A stretch of 35,699 nt of DNA from Chitinophagales bacterium (lineage in GTDB: Bacteria > Bacteroidota > Bacteroidia > Chitinophagales > Chitinophagaceae). Positions 1 through 7,454 of this stretch are shown piece after piece. The notes below the pieces were generated by a model. That model was not told the DNA's origin. It made no database searches and saw only the letters and a list, made by a program, of their open reading frames with translations. The stretch lies in NCBI GenBank assembly GCA_013298665.1, contig JAAFIK010000051.1, positions 1-35,699 on the forward strand, given 5' to 3'. The translations under genes and the position numbers were made by a program. Each line of letters opens with the position of its first letter. Position 1 is the first letter of the stretch.

Positions 1-231
1 TGTGCTGGCCAGGAGCGCACGGGCTTTCCTGCCTTCAGAAGTATTGAGGTATCCCAGCAGCAGGAGACTGGTGATCAGCACCAAACTCATGACGATCGAG
101 GGAAGCTTGCGGGAGGGGTGAACGTTATTGTAAATACCTTGCCACACTTTCCGGGAGGGTTGCATCTTAAAGTCTTCTGTTTGCGTTCTCAGCAGTCTTT
201 CGAAACTATTGTTATGAAAATTATGCTCCAT
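1..231 (-). CDS. Partial membrane protein downstream of ECF sigma factor (3' end outside window)
   Basis: The first 77 codons of a gene that runs off the left edge of the window. The start is the ATG at 231, 58 bp downstream of the sigma factor stop, in the same direction. The soluble N-terminus (about residues 1-44) contains FERLLRTQTEDFKMQPSRK, followed by one hydrophobic segment (about residues 45-61, SIVMSLVLITSLLLLGYL). In Bacteroidota, genes directly after an ECF sigma factor often encode an inner-membrane-anchored protein with an N-terminal cytoplasmic stretch, acting as an anti-sigma-like partner or carrying a C-terminal outer-membrane-barrel-like domain. That role here is inferred from position only, since the C-terminal part is missing. 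Reading frame and start are clear; function is not. Confidence 0.75.
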   Translation of the reverse strand, partial: MEHNFHNNSFERLLRTQTEDFKMQPSRKVWQGIYNNVHPSRKLPSIVMSLVLITSLLLLGYLNTSEGRKARALLAST

Positions 232-289
232 TGTACACTTAAAAATTCTTTGGTTCTGGTAAAACTGTCATAATAAGGTTTTTCATGGT

Positions 290-871
290 TTATCTCGGCC
301 CGGTTGCTACAAGATATTGTACCTCTGGCCGGGGTTTTTGGATAATTTTTTTCTTCAGCAGAATATCTTCAAGCATTACTTTAGCCCTGGTATACTGGCT
401 CCTGCTTGTGCTTTCTTCTATGTCAAGCAGGTGAGCGATCTCTTTGTGGGAGAAGCCTTCTATGGCATACAGGTTTAAAACTGTACGGTACCCCAATGGC
501 AGTATACGGATACATTCCACCACTTGTTTGGCCTGCATAATGGAGGGAATCATTTCTTCCCTTACCTGCAGGCTGTTGGCATGGATGATATCAACGCTTT
601 CAGAGAACTTCTTGTTTTTCTTCAGGATATTGATGCAGGTATGAACGATGATCCGCCTGATCCAGCCTTCAAGGGCTCCTTCGCCCCTGTACTGGTGGAT
701 CTGGGTGAAGACCTTGATAAAACCTTCCTGCAGCATATCCTCCGCGTCTTCGCGGTTTTTGGCAAACCGGTAACACACGCCCAGCATCCTTGGGCTGAAA
801 CGGGTGTACAACGCCTCCTGTGCGGCGGCGTTATTCTTCAGACATCCGGCCAACATCAGCTCTTCTGTCAT
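290..871 (-). CDS. ECF-type RNA polymerase sigma-70 factor
   Basis: A 193-residue protein with the two-domain layout of extracytoplasmic-function sigma factors. Region 2 spans about residues 20-88 and includes the helix around RFAKNREDAEDMLQEGFIKV and the -10-recognition helix ending in GWIRRIIVHTCINILKK. Region 4 spans about residues 118-170 and contains the helix-turn-helix GFSHKEIAHLLDIEESTSRS. It would direct RNA polymerase to a small regulon, normally held inactive by a membrane partner. The gene that follows (1-231) encodes a one-TM membrane protein, a plausible partner or target. A hairpin terminator separates it from the TonB receptor gene upstream, so it is probably transcribed independently. 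The regulon cannot be told from this window. Confidence 0.93.
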   Translation of the reverse strand: MTEELMLAGCLKNNAAAQEALYTRFSPRMLGVCYRFAKNREDAEDMLQEGFIKVFTQIHQYRGEGALEGWIRRIIVHTCINILKKNKKFSESVDIIHANSLQVREEMIPSIMQAKQVVECIRILPLGYRTVLNLYAIEGFSHKEIAHLLDIEESTSRSQYTRAKVMLEDILLKKKIIQKPRPEVQYLVATGPR

Positions 872-936
872 ATTTGTGCTTGATTTACCCTATAAAAATA
901 GACAAATTCCTGTCATGTCCTGCTGCTTGTGGAAAT

Positions 937-973
937 AAAAAGACCGGAATTTTAACATTTCCGGTCTTTTTTG
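937..973 (-). terminator. Rho-independent terminator after the TonB-dependent receptor gene
   Basis: A 13-bp stem (937-949 pairing with 959-971, core AGACCGGAA/TTCCGGTCT) closes a 9-nt loop. A-runs and T-runs flank the stem on both strands, so it could work in either direction. It lies between the receptor stop (992) and the sigma factor start (871), both on the minus strand. Confidence 0.85.
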
Positions 974-991
974 TACGATTAGTGGCTTGTT

Positions 992-3271
992 TTACCAATT
1001 TACCCTGCAAGCGAGGTATACATTTCTTCCGGGAGCGGAAAATCCTGAAGCGAAATAGCGATAATTGCGATCGAAAATGTTTTCAACACCTGCCTGTGCT
1101 GTGAGATGGCGGTTAATATTGTACTCTCCCCGCCAATTTATGGTAATCCAGCCGGGCATACCATCTGCTGTAGCATACTGTGCATTGTCTTCTCCATCTG
1201 CATTATACTGGTTGAGTCTTTTGGCACCATTGTACAAAGCAAAAACTTCTGTATTGATGACGGTACTTCGATATTTCAATGTTGTTTTACCAATGACGGG
1301 CGGAATATGGTCAAGGGGTTTACTGCTCACATTCCTGCTTACCAGCAGGTAAGTGCCATTGGGTTGTTTCTCATAAATGTTTGACTTCTGGGCCGCGTTG
1401 GTCTGAAAACGCCCGTAGGTAAAGCTCAGGTCAGAACCAAGACTGAGGTTTTTATTGAGTTCAAATGCGAGCGAGGTGCTAAAGCCGTAGAGGTATCCTT
1501 TATTACTGTTCTGGTTAGCCAGCACCTGGCTTTTTACACCCTGGTAAACAATTGAATCCTGACCATTCACCCGGAATGGTGCTTTTACAATAGCATTGCG
1601 CAGCAGGGTATAAAAACCTGTAAACTCAATATTGAACCGATCTGCAATTGTCTGGTTAAGGGAGAGGTCTGCGTTATACGTATATTCTGGTTTTATGTTT
1701 GCATTGGGTACAACTACCTGTTTGGCTGCAGTACTGGATTCAAAAAGCTTCGCGAGATCGTCAATGTTGGGTGTCCGGAATCCTGATGACAGGGCAAGGC
1801 TGACCCGGGTATTTTTAGTGGGCTGGTATACTATTCCTATGTTGCCGGTAACAGCCGTATTGTTTTGTACAAATACTGAGTCTGGTAACCGGAAAAAACT
1901 ATTATTGGCGAGAGCGGCACTGAGGCGAACCACCTGAAACCGAAGACCGTCATTCAGTACCCACTTGCCATTGTCCGATTTGAGCAGGTGCTGTATAAAG
2001 ACACCAAAATAATTCATCCTGTTTTTCCCGTCAGGATAACGGCTGTCTAAAGCTGCTACAGCACCTGTGTTACGATTGGTACGGGTTGCGACTGATTTTA
2101 CATTATTGAGTTGCCCATCTATGCCAAAAGTCATTTCATTAAGTCCTGTTTTCCTGCGTGCAGTAGCAGCAAATCCCCATACCTGCACCTTTTCCACTCG
2201 GCTGTCGAAACGATCATAGCGTTTATATTCACGGGTCTGGCGGCTCTCTTCAATGTCCTGGAAACTGATACTGGCTTTGAGTTCGTTGGCAAAGCCCAGC
2301 TCTCTTGCCTGGAATTCATAAGCGCCAAGCCATCTTTGTTGCGGGCCATAATACCATTCAGCAAACCTTAGTGTGCCGTTACGGATGTCCTGCAGCCGGT
2401 CATAGCGGGGTACGTTTGTGGTATTGGACAACTGGGCGTTCAGCAGGTGACTTATCCTGCTGTTCTGCTTAAATAATATTTTTTGGGTGATGTCCCATTG
2501 TTTATAGCCTGAAAATCGTTGTACCCTGTCATCAGGATTGGTTAATACTGAATCCTGTCCGTTGACCTCGCCTATGTAAAACCTGCGGCGCCCGAAATCC
2601 GGGTATTTATCAGGATAATGATTGCCCATTTTCATATCACCAAAATCACTGAATGTATAAGCCTGGAGCCAGGCGAACCGGTTGCCGCCGATGCTGGCAT
2701 TGGCATGAATGGTTTTTTCATTGTTGACCGTACTGTAGCGTGCAAAAGCTCCCCCGGTAGTTATGGTTTTGCCTGCTGTACCTGAGGTCAGCGGATTTTT
2801 TGTTTGCAGGTGAATGACCCCGCCAAGCCCGTCGCTTCCATAAATGGTACTTGCGGGTCCATACATCACTTCCACTCTTTGCAGCATATTCTGATCAACC
2901 GTAATGATATTCTGGAGGTGCCCGCTGCGGTATATGGCATTGTTCATCCGTACCCCATCTATAACAAGCATTACCCTGCTGGCTTCAAAACCACGGATCA
3001 CCGGACTACTGCCGCCCTGCTGACTTTTCTGAACAAATATTTTCCCGGTACTGAGTAGTAAATCCCCTGTGTTTTGTGCATTGGTTTGCGCAATCATACG
3101 TGCGGTAATGACGTCAATCTTTTGTGCAATATTCCGCTTCTTTTCTTCGAATACTGAAGCGGATACGACCACTTCATCGAGGGGGGCGATGGTGTCGGTA
3201 ATATTTTTTTGCTGTGCACAGACCTTATTTGCTGCCAGTATGACAGCAATGCTTATCATTATTTTTTTCAT
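992..3271 (-). CDS. TonB-dependent outer-membrane receptor, hemoglobin/heme type
   Basis: A 759-residue outer-membrane receptor. The signal peptide is about residues 1-19 (ending VCAQ), followed by a TonB-box-like stretch DEVVVSAS. The plug domain (about 45-155) shows the hallmarks VIRGFEASRVMLVIDGVRMN and VEVMYGPASTIYGSDGLGGV. The rest is the beta-barrel with FRTPNIDDL (the FRAP-like box of hemoglobin/heme receptors) and a C-terminus NIFDRNYR...VNW ending in an aromatic residue. It lacks the N-terminal carboxypeptidase-like extension of SusC proteins, so it resembles the HmuR-like class. Upstream genes in the same direction encode a small membrane protein and a CxxCH heme-binding-domain protein, which supports a heme or iron theme. 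The substrate is inferred; related receptors also take siderophores or vitamin B12. Confidence 0.9.
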   Translation of the reverse strand: MKKIMISIAVILAANKVCAQQKNITDTIAPLDEVVVSASVFEEKKRNIAQKIDVITARMIAQTNAQNTGDLLLSTGKIFVQKSQQGGSSPVIRGFEASRVMLVIDGVRMNNAIYRSGHLQNIITVDQNMLQRVEVMYGPASTIYGSDGLGGVIHLQTKNPLTSGTAGKTITTGGAFARYSTVNNEKTIHANASIGGNRFAWLQAYTFSDFGDMKMGNHYPDKYPDFGRRRFYIGEVNGQDSVLTNPDDRVQRFSGYKQWDITQKILFKQNSRISHLLNAQLSNTTNVPRYDRLQDIRNGTLRFAEWYYGPQQRWLGAYEFQARELGFANELKASISFQDIEESRQTREYKRYDRFDSRVEKVQVWGFAATARRKTGLNEMTFGIDGQLNNVKSVATRTNRNTGAVAALDSRYPDGKNRMNYFGVFIQHLLKSDNGKWVLNDGLRFQVVRLSAALANNSFFRLPDSVFVQNNTAVTGNIGIVYQPTKNTRVSLALSSGFRTPNIDDLAKLFESSTAAKQVVVPNANIKPEYTYNADLSLNQTIADRFNIEFTGFYTLLRNAIVKAPFRVNGQDSIVYQGVKSQVLANQNSNKGYLYGFSTSLAFELNKNLSLGSDLSFTYGRFQTNAAQKSNIYEKQPNGTYLLVSRNVSSKPLDHIPPVIGKTTLKYRSTVINTEVFALYNGAKRLNQYNADGEDNAQYATADGMPGWITINWRGEYNINRHLTAQAGVENIFDRNYRYFASGFSAPGRNVYLACRVNW

Positions 3272-3340
3272 GTTCTTGTATTAATAAATCAGTAATAACG
3301 CCAGTGGCTTTCGGGGGCACTGCCGGCGTATGGAATAATC

Positions 3341-3360
3341 CCTGCATCTGCTGATGCAGG
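3341..3360. repeat. Perfect inverted repeat between the small membrane protein gene and the TonB receptor gene
   Basis: CCTGCATC and GATGCAGG form an 8-bp perfect inverted repeat with a 4-nt loop in the 119-bp gap upstream of the receptor gene. No T-run follows on either strand, so it does not look like an intrinsic terminator. An operator or an RNA processing hairpin is possible; the sequence gives no further support. Confidence 0.5.
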
Positions 3361-3390
3361 AGTTTCTGGAGAATAAGTATTGCAGAAAAA

Positions 3391-3900
3391 CTAAAGGCAG
3401 TTCAGGTCTGGCGGCGGGGTTGTTACGGGGCTGCTCTGTGTGCAGAGCAGAGACTTGCCTGCTATGTATTTTGGTGTTGCGATGCTTTGCCAAACGGGCC
3501 AGTCAATGTCCTGCTGCTGGTAATATACCGGGATCAACAATACCTGAAGGGCATTGCACAGCAATTGCTTTTGTACGGGGTCTTGTGATTGGTTGAGTTG
3601 CCGCAGGATCGCTTCTTCTTCTTCATCGGGCAACCCCTGTACAAGATAGCGGCCGCCATCACGGGTAATGGTTTTGACATCGATCAATTTACCTTTTACA
3701 CTGATCTCTTTATCCTGCACCACCCAATGAAGATCTTCTGCGGGTATGCTGAATTGCTGAAGCGAGGCCATTTCAAGTCTTTCTTTCATGGCGTGCCTGA
3801 TCCATTGCTGCCGAACCATCTGTATGCTGATGAACAGCAGGGGGGTGGCAGCGAGTGTCAGAAAAAGACCTGCAATAATATGATAGAAGCGATGCCGCAT
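3391..3900 (-). CDS. Small single-TM membrane protein of unknown function
   Basis: A 169-residue protein starting at the ATG at 3900. The frame is open further upstream, but the longer version would overlap the preceding gene and lacks its N-terminal hydrophobic character, so the start directly before MRHRFYHIIAGLF is preferred. One transmembrane helix (about residues 7-27) is followed by a basic and helical stretch, a small beta-rich domain (KEISVKGKLIDVK, then RYLVQGLPDEEEEAIL) and a C-terminal tail rich in Pro and Ser with two Cys. The acidic DEEEE run and the position between a heme-binding-domain gene and a TonB receptor gene suggest a role near metal or heme uptake. That is inference from neighbourhood; I do not recognise a named family. 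Confidence 0.7.
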   Translation of the reverse strand: MRHRFYHIIAGLFLTLAATPLLFISIQMVRQQWIRHAMKERLEMASLQQFSIPAEDLHWVVQDKEISVKGKLIDVKTITRDGGRYLVQGLPDEEEEAILRQLNQSQDPVQKQLLCNALQVLLIPVYYQQQDIDWPVWQSIATPKYIAGKSLLCTQSSPVTTPPPDLNCL

Positions 3901-3919
3901 TTGTTTTGGTATGGCGAAA

Positions 3920-4423
3920 TTACTGCTTTTTCCGGATAAGGCTGTCTTGCGGATATACACGCTGCATACTGTCGCGCAGGGTGGTTGTCCAATTGGCGAT
4001 GGCCAGTTTTTCTGCATCTGTCAGTTTGGCCCTGGTATGTATCAGGGTATAAGAGGTTAGGGGCATTTCGCCTTCCTTTACTTCTTTGTTGATTTCTTCG
4101 AGCTTACGGTACTGGCGACGCAGGCTGTAATGGGCAAATTCAGAGAAATTGAGTTCGCGTTTGCCTTCTTTGATGTGATCGGCGAGCCACCAGGCCAACG
4201 GCTGGATATTACTGTACCAGGGGTAGGTTGTATTGTTGCTGTGACAGTCGTTACAGGCTTTTTGAAAAATGCCCTGCACATCAGCAGGTACGGTATGCAC
4301 CATGGTGATATCGGCTTTATAGGCTTCTGCGCCGTTGGCTGTATTGCGGGCCGGGCGGAAAAACTGGATGATGACAAAAGCGATCAGTAAAACAATCAAT
4401 AAGCGTTTGATGAATTTTTTCAT
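3920..4423 (-). CDS. Heme-binding domain protein (Haem_bd-like, CxxCH)
   Basis: A 167-residue exported or membrane-anchored protein. The N-terminal hydrophobic segment (about 6-22) is followed by a domain with one c-type heme motif, C57-N-D-C60-H61, and the family-typical continuation SNNTTYPWYSNIQP. The remaining conserved stretches are WWLADHIKEGKRELNFSEF and a C-terminal LTDAEKLAIANWTTTLRDS. These match the short Haem_bd domain common in Bacteroidota, which carries one covalent heme in the periplasm. The gene lies 57 bp after gpmI and 19 bp before the small membrane protein gene, so co-transcription with the TonB receptor locus is plausible. Whether it carries electrons or hands over heme is not evident. 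Confidence 0.88.
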   Translation of the reverse strand: MKKFIKRLLIVLLIAFVIIQFFRPARNTANGAEAYKADITMVHTVPADVQGIFQKACNDCHSNNTTYPWYSNIQPLAWWLADHIKEGKRELNFSEFAHYSLRRQYRKLEEINKEVKEGEMPLTSYTLIHTRAKLTDAEKLAIANWTTTLRDSMQRVYPQDSLIRKKQ

Positions 4424-4480
4424 GTTGTGTATATAAAAAGTTGTTTGATGTACAGCAGATATGAAGCGTTTACAGGCTTT

Positions 4481-5989
4481 TTATACCAGTACTTCACCTG
4501 TCATTTCTTTGGGGATGGGCAGTCCCATCATCGTTAAAATGGTAGGGGCAATATCGCCAAGTTTACCGGGTTGTATGGTTCCTGTCCAGTCTTTATCGAT
4601 GATGAAGAACGGAACGGGGTTAAGGGTATGTGCCGTATTGGGGCTGCCGTCTTCATTGATCATATAATCGGCATTGCCATGATCGGCAGTGAGGAAGATG
4701 GTATAGCCATGTGCCAGGCCGGTGGTAACCACCTGCTCCACACATTGGTCAACCGTTTCAACTGCTTTGATCACGGCATCCCATACACCCGTATGTCCCA
4801 CCATATCAGCATTGGCATAATTGAGGCATACAAAGTCCACCGCTTCTTTTTCCAGTTCGGGCAGCAGGCTGCTGGTCAATGCTGCTGCACTCATTTCGGG
4901 CTGCAGGTCGTAGGTGGCTACTTTGGGTGAGGGCGCCATGATGCGTTGTTCGCCTTCAAAAGGTTGTTCCCGTCCGCCGCTGAAGAAAAATGTTACATGG
5001 GGGTATTTCTCCGTCTCGGCAATGCGTATTTGCTTTTTGCCCTGCTGTGCCAGTACATCGCCAAGGGTATTGACGAGATTGTCGGTGTCAAATATCACCT
5101 GTATGTTCCGGAAGGTCTGGTCGTACTCGGTCATGGTGGTATAGTGCAGTTCGAGTGGCTGCATCTCAAAATCGGGGAAGGCTTTTTGGGTCAGTACTTC
5201 GGTGATTTCGCGGCAACGGTCGGTACGGAAATTGAAACACAATACCGCATCGCCTGTTTTGATTTGCCCATCGGGGTTGGTGATGACGGGCTTGATAAAC
5301 TCATCAGTTACACCACGATCGTAAGCGGCTTGTATGGCGGCCGGTGCATCGGTGGCGGGCTCCCCTTTACCGTGTACCAGTGCATCATATGCCAGTTTTA
5401 CACGTTCCCAGCGTTTATCCCTGTCCATTGCATAATACCGGCCCGTAATGGTAGCAATACTGCCGGTGGTTTGGCGGAGGTGTTCCTGCAGGCTGGTGAT
5501 ATAGCCCAACCCGCTTTTGGGGTCGGTATCCCTGCCATCGGTAAAAGCGTGGATAAACAGTTTTTCAAGTCCCTTTGCTTTACACAGTGTAGTAATGGCT
5601 TTGAGGTGCTGTGTATGTGCGTGAACGCCACCATCGCTCACGAGTCCGAGCAGGTGCAGGGCTTTGTTATTGCTTATGGCATAGTCGATGGTTGCGAGCA
5701 GGGTGGGGTTTTGGGCAAATTCACCATTACGGATGGCAACATTGATGCGCTGCAATTCCTGGTAAACGATACGTCCGGCGCCAAGATTGAGGTGCCCGAC
5801 TTCACTGTTGCCCATCTGTCCATCGGGTAAGCCTACGGCTTCTCCGCAGGTGATGAGCGTAGTATAGGGATACCGGCTGTATAAACTGCTGACAAAGGGG
5901 GTGCGGGCGTGCTGTATGGCATCACTGGAAGAGACGGCACCCAATCCCCATCCGTCCATGATCACCAATACTATTTTCTTATTTTGCAT
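4481..5989 (-). CDS. gpmI: 2,3-bisphosphoglycerate-independent phosphoglycerate mutase
   Basis: A 502-residue cytoplasmic glycolytic enzyme that interconverts 3-phosphoglycerate and 2-phosphoglycerate using two Mn ions and a phosphoserine intermediate. The N-terminus shows the alkaline-phosphatase-superfamily metal motif VLVIMDGWG (Asp12). The catalytic serine lies in GQMGNSEVGHLNLGAGR (Ser62). The middle phosphotransferase insertion contains HAFTDGRDTDPKSG and ITGRYYAMDRDKRWER. The C-terminal metal ligands are in NADMVGHTG and TADHGNADYM. Length and motif order match full-length GpmI. It starts the minus-strand gene run and is divergent from the DUF4783 gene. Its linkage to the heme genes downstream looks incidental. 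Confidence 0.98.
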   Translation of the reverse strand: MQNKKIVLVIMDGWGLGAVSSSDAIQHARTPFVSSLYSRYPYTTLITCGEAVGLPDGQMGNSEVGHLNLGAGRIVYQELQRINVAIRNGEFAQNPTLLATIDYAISNNKALHLLGLVSDGGVHAHTQHLKAITTLCKAKGLEKLFIHAFTDGRDTDPKSGLGYITSLQEHLRQTTGSIATITGRYYAMDRDKRWERVKLAYDALVHGKGEPATDAPAAIQAAYDRGVTDEFIKPVITNPDGQIKTGDAVLCFNFRTDRCREITEVLTQKAFPDFEMQPLELHYTTMTEYDQTFRNIQVIFDTDNLVNTLGDVLAQQGKKQIRIAETEKYPHVTFFFSGGREQPFEGEQRIMAPSPKVATYDLQPEMSAAALTSSLLPELEKEAVDFVCLNYANADMVGHTGVWDAVIKAVETVDQCVEQVVTTGLAHGYTIFLTADHGNADYMINEDGSPNTAHTLNPVPFFIIDKDWTGTIQPGKLGDIAPTILTMMGLPIPKEMTGEVLV

Positions 5990-6119
5990 GGTGTAAAACT
6001 AAAGATTTGCAACGAAACGACCGTCAATGGCGTCTCTATCTTGTTACACATCACGAAAACCAGCAATATTTAAGAGGTTGGCACGTTTTTAGTGAAATAT
6101 TTACGGTAATACATATTTT

Positions 6120-6509
6120 ATGAAAAAGATATTTACATATGCGCTTGCCATGATTATGTTCATGTTTACCTATGCGCAGCAGTTGACGAATCTTGACAAT
6201 GTGGTTACGGCGGTCAAATCGGGTAATGCCAGCGCACTTTCCCGATACCTCGACAATACCGTTGAAATTGAGTTGCCTAACAAAAGCAACAGTTACAGTA
6301 AAAGCCAGGCGGAACTGGTACTCAAAGAGTTCTTCAGCACCCATGGCGTTAAAGATTTCGGGGTGGTACACAAAAGTGAAAAAGAAGCGGGTACACAGTA
6401 CTGTATCGGGAAACTCCAGACACGCAGCGGCAATTTCCGCACCACCATTTATTTCCGTCAGCGCGGTGAAGACCTGATGGTACAGGAATTGAAGTTTGAG
6501 GCGAATTGA
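6120..6509 (+). CDS. Small exported DUF4783 protein
   Basis: A 129-residue protein with a signal peptide (about residues 1-19, ending AYAQ). The mature part of about 110 residues has the compact alpha+beta pattern of DUF4783: DNVVTAVKSGNASALSRYL, then DNTVEIELP, SKSQAELVLKEFFSTHG, and a C-terminal beta sheet ending DLMVQELKFEAN. The fold is NTF2/SnoaL-like in appearance. Function is unknown. It sits directly upstream of nadC but is separated from it by a terminator hairpin, so it is probably expressed on its own. The ATG lies 130 bp from the divergent gpmI start. Confidence 0.88.
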   Translation: MKKIFTYALAMIMFMFTYAQQLTNLDNVVTAVKSGNASALSRYLDNTVEIELPNKSNSYSKSQAELVLKEFFSTHGVKDFGVVHKSEKEAGTQYCIGKLQTRSGNFRTTIYFRQRGEDLMVQELKFEAN

Positions 6510-6525
6510 CGACATTTTTTTTAAT

Positions 6526-6556
6526 AAAACCCCGGACGTTGTTTCGGGGTTTTTTG
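6526..6556 (+). terminator. Rho-independent terminator between the DUF4783 gene and nadC
   Basis: AAAACCCCG (6526-6534) pairs with CGGGGTTTT (6545-6553) around a 10-nt loop, followed by more T residues. It begins 17 bp after the DUF4783 stop and ends 15 bp before the nadC start, which leaves very little room for a separate nadC promoter. Some readthrough into nadC is therefore likely. Confidence 0.82.
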
Positions 6557-6570
6557 TTTTATTTTGTTGC

Positions 6571-7425
6571 ATGATGCAAAGCGAACAATTGATAAAGCTT
6601 ATTGAGCAGGCCCTGCAGGAAGATATTGGTGATGGCGATCACTCTACCTTATCTGCCATTCCGCCAACCGCAGCGGGAAGGGCAGTACTGAAAATAAAGG
6701 AAGCAGGAATACTGGCAGGTATGGAAGTGGCTAAAGCGGTATTAGACTTTCTGGAACCGGGCAACCAGTTTGTCCCCCATAAAAAGGATGGTGATGTCAT
6801 GCACTATGGTGAGGTGGCTTTTGAGGTGGAAGCCAAGGTGCACACGATTCTGCAGGGTGAGCGTTTACTGCTGAACTGTATGCAGCGGATGAGTGGTATT
6901 GCCACGTTGACAAGGAAATATGTGGATCGGCTTGCTGGTTACCGGACGCGCTTGCTGGATACGCGTAAAACAACACCCAATTTCAGGTTGCTTGAAAAGG
7001 AAGCGGTGCGTATCGGCGGCGGGGTTAACCACCGGTTTGGCCTGTATGATATGATTATGCTCAAAGACAACCACATTGATTATTGCGGGGGTATTGAAAA
7101 AGCCATTCAGCAGGCCTGGGATTATGTACAGGAAAAAAAGCCGGGTTTACTGATCGAGGTGGAAACGCGCAGTCTTGATGATGTAAAGCGGGTGATGGCG
7201 GTAGGTAAGGTGTCGCGTATTATGCTCGACAATTTCACCCCGCAACTGATTACTGAAGCGCTGGCCATTATTGGCGGACAATACGAAACAGAGGCGAGTG
7301 GTGGTATCAATTATGATAACCTTGAGGCTTATGCGGCTACAGGGGTGGATTATATTTCATCCGGTGCCATCATTCACCAGGCAAGAAGTCTTGACCTGAG
7401 CCTGAAGGCAGTTATTGCACGGTGA
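6571..7425 (+). CDS. nadC: Nicotinate-nucleotide pyrophosphorylase (quinolinate phosphoribosyltransferase)
   Basis: A 284-residue cytoplasmic enzyme of de novo NAD synthesis that converts quinolinate and PRPP to nicotinate mononucleotide. The family signatures are present: EDIGDGDHST near the N-terminus, GERLLLNCMQRMSGIAT, the substrate-binding TRKTTP (about 131-136), GGGVNHRFGLYDMIMLKDNH (149-168), and the C-terminal ASGGINYDN and DYISSGAIIHQA. The frame is open upstream to 6496, but that extension crosses the terminator hairpin. The start is therefore one of the two adjacent ATGs at 6571 and 6574. No other nad genes are in the window. Confidence 0.97.
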   Translation: MMQSEQLIKLIEQALQEDIGDGDHSTLSAIPPTAAGRAVLKIKEAGILAGMEVAKAVLDFLEPGNQFVPHKKDGDVMHYGEVAFEVEAKVHTILQGERLLLNCMQRMSGIATLTRKYVDRLAGYRTRLLDTRKTTPNFRLLEKEAVRIGGGVNHRFGLYDMIMLKDNHIDYCGGIEKAIQQAWDYVQEKKPGLLIEVETRSLDDVKRVMAVGKVSRIMLDNFTPQLITEALAIIGGQYETEASGGINYDNLEAYAATGVDYISSGAIIHQARSLDLSLKAVIAR

Positions 7426-7454
7426 TAAGTTTGCACCTGTCTTTATGATGGGGT

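Noticed and set aside
4946..5830. Long open frame on the plus strand opposite gpmI
   Set aside because: It is fully antisense to an unmistakable gpmI gene, and its translation shows no domain or signal; a codon-bias shadow.
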